A stretch of 12,291 nucleotides of DNA from Bacteroidales bacterium (lineage in GTDB: Bacteria; Bacteroidota; Bacteroidia; Bacteroidales; UBA12481): contig JAQWAJ010000019.1 in NCBI GenBank assembly GCA_028707745.1, positions 1 through 12,291 on the forward strand, given 5' to 3'. The stretch's first letter is position 1. Each line of letters opens with the position of its first letter. Below, piece after piece: positions 1-8,420 of this stretch. Made by a program: the position numbers and the translations under genes. The notes beneath the pieces were generated by a model that worked only from the letters and a program-made list of their open reading frames with translations, was not told the DNA's origin and did not search any database.

Positions 1-21
1 CACACTGCAACGGCATGAATA

Positions 22-2697
22 TTGTCGGTTACCTGTGCGGTAGCTGGGGTCATCGGGGTTGTAACATTTGTCGGAACCGTTTCGGGGGACGAAAAATTCA
101 GAGCTGAAATGATCGCCCTGAACGATCGGAATGCCAGTTTGCCCACCCTGAATTCCGATGCCTGCGACCTGAATATCCAACATCAGGGGCAGCGGATAAA
201 TGTGACGGCAAAAATGACCTTCGCCAACCGGACAAAAGGGAGTATCTTAAAAACTGTTTTCTCCTTAAATCCAGGGCTGACACTCGAAGAGCTGAAAATA
301 AACGGTTCACACACTGAATTTGAGAGAGATAATCATCTTGTTTTGGTGAATCTGCCGGCGGAGATTCCTGCCGGACAGAGTATCCAGGCTGAGTTTATCT
401 ACAAAGGCAAAATCGATGAGCGCGTATGTAATCTGGATATAAAAAATGAGCAGGCTATTGAGAAATGGGGACCTGATTTTATTATATCGGTAAGAAAACG
501 TTTTGCGATTCTGGAACCGGAATATGTATTGCTTACTCCTGAATGCGCCTGGTATCCAATTCCCGGCGTTCTTCACGGATCCACCCTTTCTGTGCTGCCC
601 GACTGGAATTTTACCAGGTTCACGGCAACTGTGGAGACGAAAAGCAATTTGCAGCCGGTCATGCAGGGGAAGATGGAAAATCAGGGTGGCAAATGGGTTT
701 ATACACCGGAGAACCCTCTTCCGGGTTTCTCCCTGATCATCGGACCCTATCAGCCGATGAAGATGAGCACTGGCGGTGTCGATTTTGAACTGGATATTAT
801 CAGGGGGCATGATTATTTCAGCACGGTACTCGATTCTGTTTCAGATACTTTGCCCAGGTTTGTGGGTGATCTGAAACAGGATCTGGAACGCCGGCTTGGG
901 TTGAAATATGCCTATCCGCGTTTGCGGATGGTTGAAGTTCCGATTCAGTTTTATGGATACTCGAGGTTATGGATCAAACACCGTGATTTTCTGCAACCCG
1001 AGATGGTACTGGTTCCTGAAATGGGCAGCATGTTAACCCGGGCAGGATTCGGCAGGGAACTTAAGCAATCTATATTAAGAAGTAAGCAAAATGAGGAGTC
1101 TCTGACTGAAAAAGAGATTCAGCTCCGGGTACTGAGAAACTTCATTTCCAACAACTTCATCCCGGGCTCTACCGATAACAGAATGATGTTTGGCGGGCCA
1201 GGCGGGGGAGGGATGTCTTTTAACAGTGACACGGAAAAGAAATTCTCCCTGTTTCCCAATTTTTTCACTTTTGTCAATCATCTGGGTTCCGGTGAATATC
1301 CGATACTGAACACGGCTATTGAAACCTATTTAAGCAATACCGGTGAAACCCAGTTTGGCGGATTCGGAACGGTTACGAGCGGATTGAATGCATCGGAGCA
1401 AGCCAATATGGAATTGCAGAAGAAATCGTTTAAAAAGCTGTTGGGCAGTGAGATGGATAATACAGCACTACGGCAGGTGATCGATGCAAAAGGTAAATAT
1501 TTCTTTACCTATCTCGAAGCGATAGCCGGATCGGATAATTTCATGCCGTTCATTATGGATGAAATCTCGAAGTATCGTTATCAGACACTTGATTTTAAGC
1601 AGTTTGCATCTGATTTTCAAAATCTTTACAGATATAATGTTGATTCGCTTGCCGGCAAATGGTATGAAGCTGAAAAGTTGCCGGGTTATCTGATCGGTCA
1701 TGTCAGGGTCATCGAGATACAGCAGGACGACCGTACGCGATATCAGATGTTGTATGAGGTGTCAAATCCGTCGGATGAAAGCGGGCTTTTGCAGGTCACA
1801 CTCCGTGCAGGAGGGCGTGGAGGCGGTAGCCGCGGTGGAGGTGGTATGGGTGGCTCAAGGAGTGGAGGGAGCTTTGCACTGGCCGGCAGGGATGCTGCAA
1901 CCAACCGGTTTCTGGTGGTTCCTCCCGGACAGGCGATACAGGTTGGTTATGTTCTGGACGATCAACCCCGGATGATGTCGGTGAATACTTTGGTGTCCAC
2001 CAATTTACCGAACAATATCTCTTATCCTTTTCCAACCCTCGAACAAATTAAAGGATATGAACCCTTTGAAGGGCAGAGGCGTATTCCTTTGATTCTGACG
2101 ATGAGTGAACCGGGAGAGATTGTGGTGGACAATGAGGATGTTGGGTTCTCCTTGTTAGGGCAGGAGACTGTGAGCCGGATGTCGAAATGGCTTAAGCTGA
2201 ACAAGAAAGATCCTGATGTCCCCTATGAAAGCATGAGAACGTGGAGGCCACCGATTTTCTGGACTCCGATCATCCAATCCGGTTTTTACGGTGATTTTGT
2301 CAGGTCGGCCGTATACATTAAGTCGGGTAAGGGAGATCTTTCCGTTGAATGGCGGACACTGATTCAGAAACCCGGTTTTTATGAAGTTTATACCTATGTC
2401 AATCCAAACATTGCCCGGATGGGCGTCAGGATGGGTGGTGGCGGAGGGCAGGGTCAGCGTCCGCCAGGAGGCGGAGGACCCGGTGCGATGCCTGAAATTA
2501 CCGATGAATACCATTTTACCGTATTCCATTCAGAGGGCAAGGAAGAGGTGACTGTTGCCCTGAAATCTGCCGAAACCGGTTGGAACAAGCTCGGCTCGTT
2601 CTATTTTGAGTCGGATACGGCTAAAGTCACCCTGAATGATAAAAATTCAGGCCGCACGGTTGTTGCTGATGCGGTTAAGTGGGTTAAACAGCAGTAA
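22..2697 (+). CDS. Inactive M1-peptidase-like protein with Gly-rich loops and golvesin-like C-terminal domain (start uncertain)
   Basis: This frame has 891 codons. A hydrophobic segment (about residues 4-21) lacks the basic residues of a normal signal peptide and looks like a membrane helix. Residues about 45-240 form a beta-rich domain resembling the N-domain of M1 aminopeptidases, followed by a region with GPYQP (241-245) and VEVP (304-307). I find no HEXXH zinc motif and no GAMEN motif, so peptidase activity is unlikely. Residues about 750-890 resemble a golvesin C-terminal-like domain: GFYGD near the start, a repeated beta pattern, and an ADAVKW motif close to the end. Gly-rich stretches interrupt the protein at 391-397, 597-617 and 805-823. 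Related M1-like modules in Bacteroidota are often fused to or encoded beside ABC-2 permeases, so a periplasmic accessory role in transport is inferred. The TTG start at 22 is formal: an in-frame TGA lies at 16-18, no ribosome binding site is visible, and the true N-terminus may lie upstream in another frame. The next gene follows after 33 nt. Confidence 0.7.
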   Translation: MSVTCAVAGVIGVVTFVGTVSGDEKFRAEMIALNDRNASLPTLNSDACDLNIQHQGQRINVTAKMTFANRTKGSILKTVFSLNPGLTLEELKINGSHTEFERDNHLVLVNLPAEIPAGQSIQAEFIYKGKIDERVCNLDIKNEQAIEKWGPDFIISVRKRFAILEPEYVLLTPECAWYPIPGVLHGSTLSVLPDWNFTRFTATVETKSNLQPVMQGKMENQGGKWVYTPENPLPGFSLIIGPYQPMKMSTGGVDFELDIIRGHDYFSTVLDSVSDTLPRFVGDLKQDLERRLGLKYAYPRLRMVEVPIQFYGYSRLWIKHRDFLQPEMVLVPEMGSMLTRAGFGRELKQSILRSKQNEESLTEKEIQLRVLRNFISNNFIPGSTDNRMMFGGPGGGGMSFNSDTEKKFSLFPNFFTFVNHLGSGEYPILNTAIETYLSNTGETQFGGFGTVTSGLNASEQANMELQKKSFKKLLGSEMDNTALRQVIDAKGKYFFTYLEAIAGSDNFMPFIMDEISKYRYQTLDFKQFASDFQNLYRYNVDSLAGKWYEAEKLPGYLIGHVRVIEIQQDDRTRYQMLYEVSNPSDESGLLQVTLRAGGRGGGSRGGGGMGGSRSGGSFALAGRDAATNRFLVVPPGQAIQVGYVLDDQPRMMSVNTLVSTNLPNNISYPFPTLEQIKGYEPFEGQRRIPLILTMSEPGEIVVDNEDVGFSLLGQETVSRMSKWLKLNKKDPDVPYESMRTWRPPIFWTPIIQSGFYGDFVRSAVYIKSGKGDLSVEWRTLIQKPGFYEVYTYVNPNIARMGVRMGGGGGQGQRPPGGGGPGAMPEITDEYHFTVFHSEGKEEVTVALKSAETGWNKLGSFYFESDTAKVTLNDKNSGRTVVADAVKWVKQQ
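1192..1212 (+). repeat. Short Gly-rich tract in the M1-like protein
   Basis: Residues 391-397 (GGPGGGG) follow NRMMF in the region that would carry the catalytic part of a true M1 peptidase. It is the first of three such tracts in the protein. Confidence 0.65.
1810..1872 (+). repeat. Gly/Arg/Ser-rich loop in the M1-like protein
   Basis: Residues 597-617 are a glycine-rich tract punctuated by Arg and Ser (GGRGGGSRGGGGMGG). It interrupts a beta-sandwich region between the strands LLQVTLRA and FALAGRDA. It is the longest of three Gly-rich tracts in this protein. Confidence 0.8.
2434..2490 (+). repeat. Gly/Pro/Gln-rich loop inside the golvesin-like domain
   Basis: Residues 805-823 (GGGGGQGQRPPGGGGPGAM) lie between the strand FYEVYTYVNP and the strand EYHFTVFH. 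The loop splits an otherwise recognisable golvesin-like fold and is probably a surface excursion. Confidence 0.75.
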
Positions 2698-2730
2698 ATC
2701 AATAGAGAAAAGATCGAAAACTATTATGCT

Positions 2731-4200
2731 ATGAATAAGAAAGTTGTATTATTGGCCCTGATTTTTGGCCTCACCGGTACGGGACCCATTTGGGCGCAGC
2801 AGCTGCTCAAATTGCAGGACGCCATGCAGATCGCAGCCAAAAATAGTCCGGATATAAAAGTGGTGGAATTCAACCTGATCCAGCAACAGGAGCTGCTGAA
2901 AGCTCAGGAGGCTTCCTACAAAGCCAGTTTTAAAATCAATCTCTCCCCGTTATCGTACAGTAACGACCGGGTATGGTACGATCTGGAGCAGGAATTCTGG
3001 ACAACCACTAATCTGAAATCATCCGGAAACTTCAATATTGCCCAGCAATTGCCCTGGACCGATGGAACCATAACCCTGTCGAATTCCTTGTACTGGCAAC
3101 AGAGCAGCATCGAGAAGTATTCGTCCACCACCTCGAAATTTAATAACAACGTCAGACTGCAATTCGATCAGCCGCTGTTTACCTACAATCACATGAAACT
3201 GGAACTGAATTCGCTGAAGTTGTCATTTGAAAATTCAAAGCTCAACTATAATGTTCAGATGCTGCAACTCGAGAAAAGTGTTACCACCCAATTCTACACG
3301 GTTTACAATCAGCAGATGAAGCTTCAGATTTCGCTGGAGGAGTATAATAATCAGATTGCCAACTTCGAACTGATCAAGAATAAGGTGGAGGGCGGTTTGT
3401 TGAGTCTTGAGGAACTATATCAGGCCGAGCTGAACCTGGCTACCAGTAAATCTTCCTGGGAAAATGCCAAGGTATCTCTGGATAATTCAAAGGATAATTT
3501 TAAAATGCTGATCGGCATGGATATCTTCAACGAGGTTAGTGTACTGGCTGACCCGGTGGTCGATTCTGTGCCGGTTGATATGGAGCTGGCTATCAAGTAT
3601 GCTCTGGAAAACAGGATGGAGCTGAGGCAGCGTCAGATCAGCATCGAAAATGCCCAGGCCAGCCTGACCCAAACCAAGGCCAATAATGCTTTTCAGGGGA
3701 ATCTTTCTCTTTCCGTCGGGCTTGTAGGGGATGACGCAAATCTAACTGATATTTACCATGTGCCAACTGATAATGAGCAGGTTGCATTGAGCTTACAGAT
3801 CCCGATCTTCGACTGGGGGGAACGGAAGGCCAGGATCAAAGCTTCAGAAACTCAGATTGAGACTCAGAAAGTTAATTATGAGGATCAGAAAAACACCATT
3901 GTTCAAACCATCCGACAATCTTACCGGAATCTGCAAAACCTGCTCAACCAGATTACCATAGCTGAACAAAACGTGAAAAATGCCCAGCTAACCTATGATA
4001 TCAATAAAGAAAGATATGCCAACGGCGATTTGACGGGTATGGATCTCAGTCTGTACCAAAGTCAGCTGTCGTCGAAGAAACTTGACCTGATCAATGCGCA
4101 GATCAATTACAAGCTGGAGATTCTGAATATGAAAATTCAAACCTTATATGACTGGGAAACCAAAATATCCATTGTTCCATCCGAATACAAAAAAAACTAG
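2731..4200 (+). CDS. TolC-family outer-membrane efflux channel protein
   Basis: The product is a 489-residue outer-membrane factor, the usual length for the family. It would form the trimeric exit duct for the adaptor and RND pumps encoded next. Residues 1-23 are a signal peptide (basic start, hydrophobic core, likely cleavage after IWAQ). The mature start LLKLQDAMQIAAKNSPDIK is the classic first helix of an OEP repeat. Long Gln/Asn/Leu-rich amphipathic helices at about 160-265 and 365-470 match the two coiled-coil halves. Between them, Tyr/Ser/Trp-rich segments (about 70-150 and 320-350) fit the beta-barrel strands. The motifs QIPIFDWGERKA and YANGDLTGMDL are typical of the second repeat. 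The ATG at 2731 is supported by the signal peptide. There is no strong Shine-Dalgarno, as is common in Bacteroidota. The frame ends 6 nt before the adaptor start. The family is clear; the substrate is unknown. Confidence 0.95.
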   Translation: MNKKVVLLALIFGLTGTGPIWAQQLLKLQDAMQIAAKNSPDIKVVEFNLIQQQELLKAQEASYKASFKINLSPLSYSNDRVWYDLEQEFWTTTNLKSSGNFNIAQQLPWTDGTITLSNSLYWQQSSIEKYSSTTSKFNNNVRLQFDQPLFTYNHMKLELNSLKLSFENSKLNYNVQMLQLEKSVTTQFYTVYNQQMKLQISLEEYNNQIANFELIKNKVEGGLLSLEELYQAELNLATSKSSWENAKVSLDNSKDNFKMLIGMDIFNEVSVLADPVVDSVPVDMELAIKYALENRMELRQRQISIENAQASLTQTKANNAFQGNLSLSVGLVGDDANLTDIYHVPTDNEQVALSLQIPIFDWGERKARIKASETQIETQKVNYEDQKNTIVQTIRQSYRNLQNLLNQITIAEQNVKNAQLTYDINKERYANGDLTGMDLSLYQSQLSSKKLDLINAQINYKLEILNMKIQTLYDWETKISIVPSEYKKN

Positions 4201-4206
4201 AATAAT

Positions 4207-5277
4207 ATGAAATCTTACCGAAACTCCCTGATTGCCTTACTGTTTTCCGGACTGGCCATAGTGGCGGTCAGCAGTTGCAAGACCCAGCAAGCAGATACTG
4301 AAACAGAAGTTGCTGTACCGATATCGGTGCTTGACATCCGTCCATCTTCCATTGAAGAGTTTATCGAGACCAACGGAACGGTTTACCCGACTCGTGAAGT
4401 TGAGTTGAAAAATGAGATGTCTGGTAAGTATTACCTTCAGAACAACCCGCGTACGGGGCGTCCGTGGGCATTGGGCGACCGTGTTTCGGCCGGCAATGTG
4501 ATCGTAAAGTTTGAAGATGCCGAGTATGTCAATGGCATCCAGTATGATTCCAAGAAACTGAGTCTGGAGGTTTCAGAGAGCGAATATCAGAAGGAAAAAT
4601 CGCTGTTTGATAAAGGCGGTGCAACGCTGCGCGAGCTAAAAACTTCAGAAACCTCCCTGATCAGTGCAAAATATGCTTTGGCTGCCGCCGAGTTGTCGCT
4701 GGCCAAGATGGTGGTTAAAGCCCCGTTTGACGGCGTTATTGTTGACCTCCCATTCTATACTCAGGGCAATAAACTCGCCACCAGTCAGTCGTTGGTTAAA
4801 ATCATGGATTACAGAAAGTTATACATGGAGTTCCAGCTGCCTGAAAAAAATCTGGCTCATATTTCGGTAGATCAGAAAGTAAGAATTCTGAATTACGCTT
4901 TACCGGATGATACCTTGTACGGTATGATCAGTCAGCTATCACCGGCCATCAGCCCGGATACCCGAAATTTTGAGGGCACTCTTACGATCCTGAACGATGA
5001 TCTGAGGTTAAGGCCGGGAAGTTACATCAAGGCAGAGATTATCACCCAGAAAAAGGACAGCACGATTGTGATCCCGAAAAGCATCATTGTTTCGCGTCAG
5101 CGTGGAAAAACGGTGTTTGTCATCGACCAGAATACGGCCATGGAGAGAGTTATTACCACCGGTTTGGAAAATCCGGATTCCGTTGAGGTTATTAAGGGTT
5201 TACAGATGAATGACCGGATCGTGATCGAAGGTTTTGAGACCCTCGGCAACCGTTCAAAAGTTAAAATCGTCCGTTAG
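4207..5277 (+). CDS. RND efflux periplasmic adaptor (membrane fusion protein), lipoprotein
   Basis: The product is a 356-residue HlyD/AcrA-type adaptor that would bridge the RND permease and the TolC channel. A signal peptide ends in a lipobox, VSSC, with the lipidated cysteine at residue 24, so it should be membrane-anchored by lipid. The first lipoyl half-motif lies at about 55-100 and is widened by a small insert (NNPRTGRPW). A helical hairpin spans about 105-168. The second lipoyl half begins at the conserved VKAPFDGVIV (170-179). A beta-barrel follows, including the RPGSYIKAEI motif, and then a membrane-proximal domain that ends the protein (IPKSIIVSRQ, then NDRIVIEGFETL). The start is 6 nt after the TolC stop and has no obvious Shine-Dalgarno. 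One adaptor precedes two RND genes, so it probably serves both. The hairpin is short, in keeping with TolC-partnered adaptors. The substrate cannot be read from the sequence. Confidence 0.94.
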   Translation: MKSYRNSLIALLFSGLAIVAVSSCKTQQADTETEVAVPISVLDIRPSSIEEFIETNGTVYPTREVELKNEMSGKYYLQNNPRTGRPWALGDRVSAGNVIVKFEDAEYVNGIQYDSKKLSLEVSESEYQKEKSLFDKGGATLRELKTSETSLISAKYALAAAELSLAKMVVKAPFDGVIVDLPFYTQGNKLATSQSLVKIMDYRKLYMEFQLPEKNLAHISVDQKVRILNYALPDDTLYGMISQLSPAISPDTRNFEGTLTILNDDLRLRPGSYIKAEIITQKKDSTIVIPKSIIVSRQRGKTVFVIDQNTAMERVITTGLENPDSVEVIKGLQMNDRIVIEGFETLGNRSKVKIVR

Positions 5278-5297
5278 TCGGGCATATTGCAACTATC

Positions 5298-8200
5298 ATG
5301 AGAAAGATTACCGAGTTTTCAGTAAGATACCCGGTCACGGTTACCATGTTGGTCCTGGCAGTAGTATTGCTGGGCTACATATCCTTTGGTAAGCTGGGAA
5401 CGGATTTGTTTCCGAAGCTGAACAATCCGAGGATCTACGTGGAACTGCAGGCGGGCGAGCGTCCACCTGAAGAGGTGGAAAAATCGTTTGTGGATCCCAT
5501 TGAATCGGTTTGTATCAGGCAGAGCGAAGTTGTTGGGGTAACTTCCGTGACACGGGTCGGAACGGCTCAGATCACGGTTGAGTATGCCTGGAACAAGGAT
5601 ATGGACGATGCCTTTCTGGAACTTCAGAAAGCGCTCGGAACCTATTCGCAAAACAGTGAAATCACCTCTTTGACCATTACTCAGCACGATCCGAATGAAT
5701 CACCGGTCATGCTGGTGGCCATGCGTCATGAAACGCTGACCGATATGGATGAGCTCCGGCAGATTGGTGAGAATTATCTCCGGAATGAACTGGTCAGGCT
5801 CGAGGGTGTTGCCGACGTACAGATGGAAGGCCAGGAGCAGAAGGAAGTTTTGATCAGTACTGATCCGTATCTGCTTAATGCATTTGGCGTTACCACTTCT
5901 GAGATCACGTCGCAGATTACTAATTATAACAAAAATGTGTCGGGGGGGTCCATTGTTGAGATGGGTACCCAATATGTGATCAAGGGAGTCAGTGTTTTCG
6001 AAAATCTGAATGACATTCAGCAGCTGATCGTTGGCTTCAAGACGGGAACTGCTGCCACTGCCACTACAGGAACCACTGCCTCTGCCTCATCGCGGGTGCC
6101 GGTTTTTCTGAAAGATGTAGCTAAGGTTGAATTCAAGAACAAGGAACCTGATAACATAGTCAGGATAAACGGGCAGCGGGCTATCGGACTGGCTATTTTC
6201 AAAGAGCCAAGCTTCAATACGGTGAAGGCAGTGGAACAATTGAACGAGGAGTTTGTGAAGTTGCAAAAATCTCTGCCCGGATATACCTTCGAGATTATTC
6301 AGGATCAGGGTTCATTTATTTCGTCAGCCATCGATGAGGTAAAATCCAATGCCATCATCGGGATGTTGCTGGCGGTTTTCGTAATGTTCCTGTTCTTCCG
6401 CCGGATTGGCTCAACACTGATTGCCAGCGCCGCCATACCGATTTCGATTATTGCCACCTTCACGCTGATGTATTTCAACGGGTTGTCGCTGAACCTGATG
6501 ACCCTGGGAGGACTAGCCCTGGGGGTGGGCATGCTGGTGGATAATGCCATCGTGGTCATTGAGAGTATTTTCAGGCACATGGAGCAGGGAATGAGTATCC
6601 GGGAAGCCTGTATTGAAGGGGCCTCCTCAGTTGGAGGAGCCATTTGTGCCGTTACCTTGACCCATATCGTTGTTTTTCTTCCGATTGTATTCCTGCACGG
6701 AGCATCCGGAGAATTGTTCAAAGATATGGCCTGGACGGTTGCTTTCTCGCTGATCTGTTCATTGGTAGTGGCTATGCTGGTTATCCCCATGTTGTTTGAC
6801 CGGTTCATGAAACCGGCAAATGCTGCCAAACAGGTCAATTCCATCGGGTTTAAATGGTATCCTGCGCTATTGGAGAAATTTTTAAAGAACAAATGGTTAA
6901 TTATCGGACTTTCGATATTGCTCATGGCCGGATCGGCTATGTTGATCAAACCGATCGGCAGTGAATTTATGCCACGAACCGAGGCCAGGGAATTTTCGCT
7001 GGATATCAGACTGCCTGAGGGTACTCAGCTTACACGCACAGATGAGGCAGTCAAGACTCTTGAACAGATGATTACCGAACTGCTGGGCAAGGATCTGAAA
7101 AACATGTATGTGCGGGTTGGTCCGGCAGCCAGTTCCACCACCAGCTCTTCTATTTTTGAGAGTGAGAATACGGCAAATATCAAAATATCTCTGAATCCTA
7201 AAGCTTCGCGAAGCAGCGATATCCTGCTCGCCGATCTCGGGAAAATTTTTACCTCGATGCCGGAAATCCAGTTCAGTTTTACACAGGATGAGACGGCTTT
7301 GCAGGCGATATTAGGAACAGATGAGGCTCCTGTAGTGGTTGAGGTTGTGGGTAAGGATTTTACCCAGATTGAAAGGCTGACCGGAGAGGTTGAAGGTATC
7401 ATGAATTCGAATACCGATCTGTTTAACATCCAATCGTCCATCCAGCCGGGAGCTCCGGAAGTGGAACTGGTTATCGACCGGTATCGTGCGGGTATGTATA
7501 ATGTTACGATCGATCAGATAACCAACCAGGTGACGCAGTTGCTGACTGGCACCGAGGCTGGTAAGTTCGATTATAAAGGGGAGATGACCGAAATTCGTTT
7601 GAAATTGCCTGATGTAGAAGTCAGCCAATTGCAGGATATTGCCCTGAAGGTGGGCACCAGCTCGATCCGGCTTGGCGATGTGGCCGATGTTCGTCAGGTT
7701 TCGGCGCCGAAAGAGATTTTGCGTACGAACCAGAACAGGGTGGGTAAAGTTTCCGCTCAGTTCAAGGGTGATAAGCCTATCGATCAGGTTATTGTGAACC
7801 TTGATTCGCAACTGAGACAGGTTGTATTACCTCCCGGGTATACTATTCGTCAGGCAGGTGAGGAACTGAAGCGCAAGGAATCGATGAAGACTCTCGGATT
7901 TGCACTGCTCCTGTCATTGATTCTGGTTTATATGGTGCTTGCCTCACAGTTTGAGTCCATTGTGCATCCTTTCACCATTATGTTAACCATTCCGTTGGCC
8001 GGAGTGGGAACCGTACTTCTGTTCTTCTTCCTGAAAATGCCTTTCAGTATGATGGCTTATATCGGAATAATCATGCTTGCGGGTATTGCGGTCAGTAACG
8101 CCATTCTTTTACTGGATGCCATCAACAGGTGTAGAATGAAGGGCATGAACCGGCACGATGCTATCCTGGAAGCCGGATTACAGAGGATCAGGCCGATCCT

Positions 8201-8408
8201 GATGACCAGTCTGACCACTGTTCTGGGTTTGGTCCCGATGACGCTGGGCTTCGGACAGAGTGTATCGCTCAGGGCACCGATGGCGCTGGCAGTGATAGGC
8301 GGTATGGTGACCAGTACTATACTGACACTCATTGTGATACCCTGTTTTTATGATGTCATAGACCGGGTCACATCGGGGAAAAAATACGCCAATGCAAAAC
8401 ATAGCTAA
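5298..8408 (+). CDS. RND multidrug-type efflux permease (first of tandem pair)
   Basis: The product is a complete 1036-residue inner-membrane RND transporter of the HAE1-like group, a proton-driven exporter working with the adaptor and TolC protein upstream. TM1 lies at about 13-31, followed by the typical LGTDLFPKLNNP. A periplasmic porter region follows, then TM2-TM6 (about 350-500), TM7 (about 528-550) with the family signature GSEFMPR, a second porter region, and TM8-TM12 from about 868 to the end. The TM4 motif reads GMLVDNAIVV, with D415 aligned to AcrB D407 and N416 where AcrB has D408. In TM10 the position of AcrB K940 is S933 (AVSNAILLLD). A Thr/Ala/Ser-rich low-complexity insert occupies 249-265 in the first porter region. 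The start is 20 nt after the adaptor stop, and the hydrophobic TM1 close behind it supports this ATG. Drug, lipid or other substrate is unknown. Confidence 0.95.
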   Translation: MRKITEFSVRYPVTVTMLVLAVVLLGYISFGKLGTDLFPKLNNPRIYVELQAGERPPEEVEKSFVDPIESVCIRQSEVVGVTSVTRVGTAQITVEYAWNKDMDDAFLELQKALGTYSQNSEITSLTITQHDPNESPVMLVAMRHETLTDMDELRQIGENYLRNELVRLEGVADVQMEGQEQKEVLISTDPYLLNAFGVTTSEITSQITNYNKNVSGGSIVEMGTQYVIKGVSVFENLNDIQQLIVGFKTGTAATATTGTTASASSRVPVFLKDVAKVEFKNKEPDNIVRINGQRAIGLAIFKEPSFNTVKAVEQLNEEFVKLQKSLPGYTFEIIQDQGSFISSAIDEVKSNAIIGMLLAVFVMFLFFRRIGSTLIASAAIPISIIATFTLMYFNGLSLNLMTLGGLALGVGMLVDNAIVVIESIFRHMEQGMSIREACIEGASSVGGAICAVTLTHIVVFLPIVFLHGASGELFKDMAWTVAFSLICSLVVAMLVIPMLFDRFMKPANAAKQVNSIGFKWYPALLEKFLKNKWLIIGLSILLMAGSAMLIKPIGSEFMPRTEAREFSLDIRLPEGTQLTRTDEAVKTLEQMITELLGKDLKNMYVRVGPAASSTTSSSIFESENTANIKISLNPKASRSSDILLADLGKIFTSMPEIQFSFTQDETALQAILGTDEAPVVVEVVGKDFTQIERLTGEVEGIMNSNTDLFNIQSSIQPGAPEVELVIDRYRAGMYNVTIDQITNQVTQLLTGTEAGKFDYKGEMTEIRLKLPDVEVSQLQDIALKVGTSSIRLGDVADVRQVSAPKEILRTNQNRVGKVSAQFKGDKPIDQVIVNLDSQLRQVVLPPGYTIRQAGEELKRKESMKTLGFALLLSLILVYMVLASQFESIVHPFTIMLTIPLAGVGTVLLFFFLKMPFSMMAYIGIIMLAGIAVSNAILLLDAINRCRMKGMNRHDAILEAGLQRIRPILMTSLTTVLGLVPMTLGFGQSVSLRAPMALAVIGGMVTSTILTLIVIPCFYDVIDRVTSGKKYANAKHS
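6042..6092 (+). repeat. Thr/Ala/Ser low-complexity insert in first RND permease
   Basis: Residues 249-265 read TGTAATATTGTTASASS, between a porter strand (LIVGF) and the conserved VFLKDVAKVE strand. RND proteins usually have only a short turn here, so this is likely a flexible periplasmic loop expansion. Confidence 0.75.
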
Positions 8409-8412
8409 GGAG
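8407..8412 (+). promoter_or_regulatory. Strong Shine-Dalgarno overlapping the stop of the first RND gene
   Basis: The sequence AAGGAG begins inside the TAA stop (8406-8408) of the first RND gene and sits 8 nt before ATG 8421. It picks 8421 over the second in-frame ATG at 8427 (14 nt away). The other genes in this cluster lack such a clear site. The layout fits translational coupling of the two permeases, which is inference. Confidence 0.6.
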
Positions 8413-8420
8413 AACGCCAG

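Noticed and set aside
1..18. Codons ending in TGA at 16-18 as the tail of an upstream gene
   Set aside because: Only five residues (HTATA) are visible, and the neighbouring frame is also open here, so no gene can be supported.
1200..1400. A zinc-peptidase active site in the M1-like protein
   Set aside because: I searched the 891-residue translation for HEXXH and GAMEN and found neither. The histidine in FVNHLGSGEY is not in a zinc-binding arrangement.
2698..2730. Possible promoter between the M1-like gene and the TolC gene
   Set aside because: The gap is only 33 nt and I see no clear Bacteroidota-type -7 (TAnnTTTG) or -33 (TTTG) pair.
5942..5948. Seven-G run in the first RND gene as a slippage site
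   Set aside because: It is shorter than the nine-G run and codes an ordinary conserved Gly-Gly turn (NVSGGSIVE), so nothing suggests a switch.
6305..6949. A 214-codon minus-strand open frame opposite the first RND gene
   Set aside because: It lies fully within a well-supported RND coding region, and its translation shows no recognisable domain; it is a shadow of the real gene.
7311..7811. A 166-codon minus-strand open frame
   Set aside because: It is antisense to the conserved second porter region of the first RND gene and has no start signal or family resemblance.
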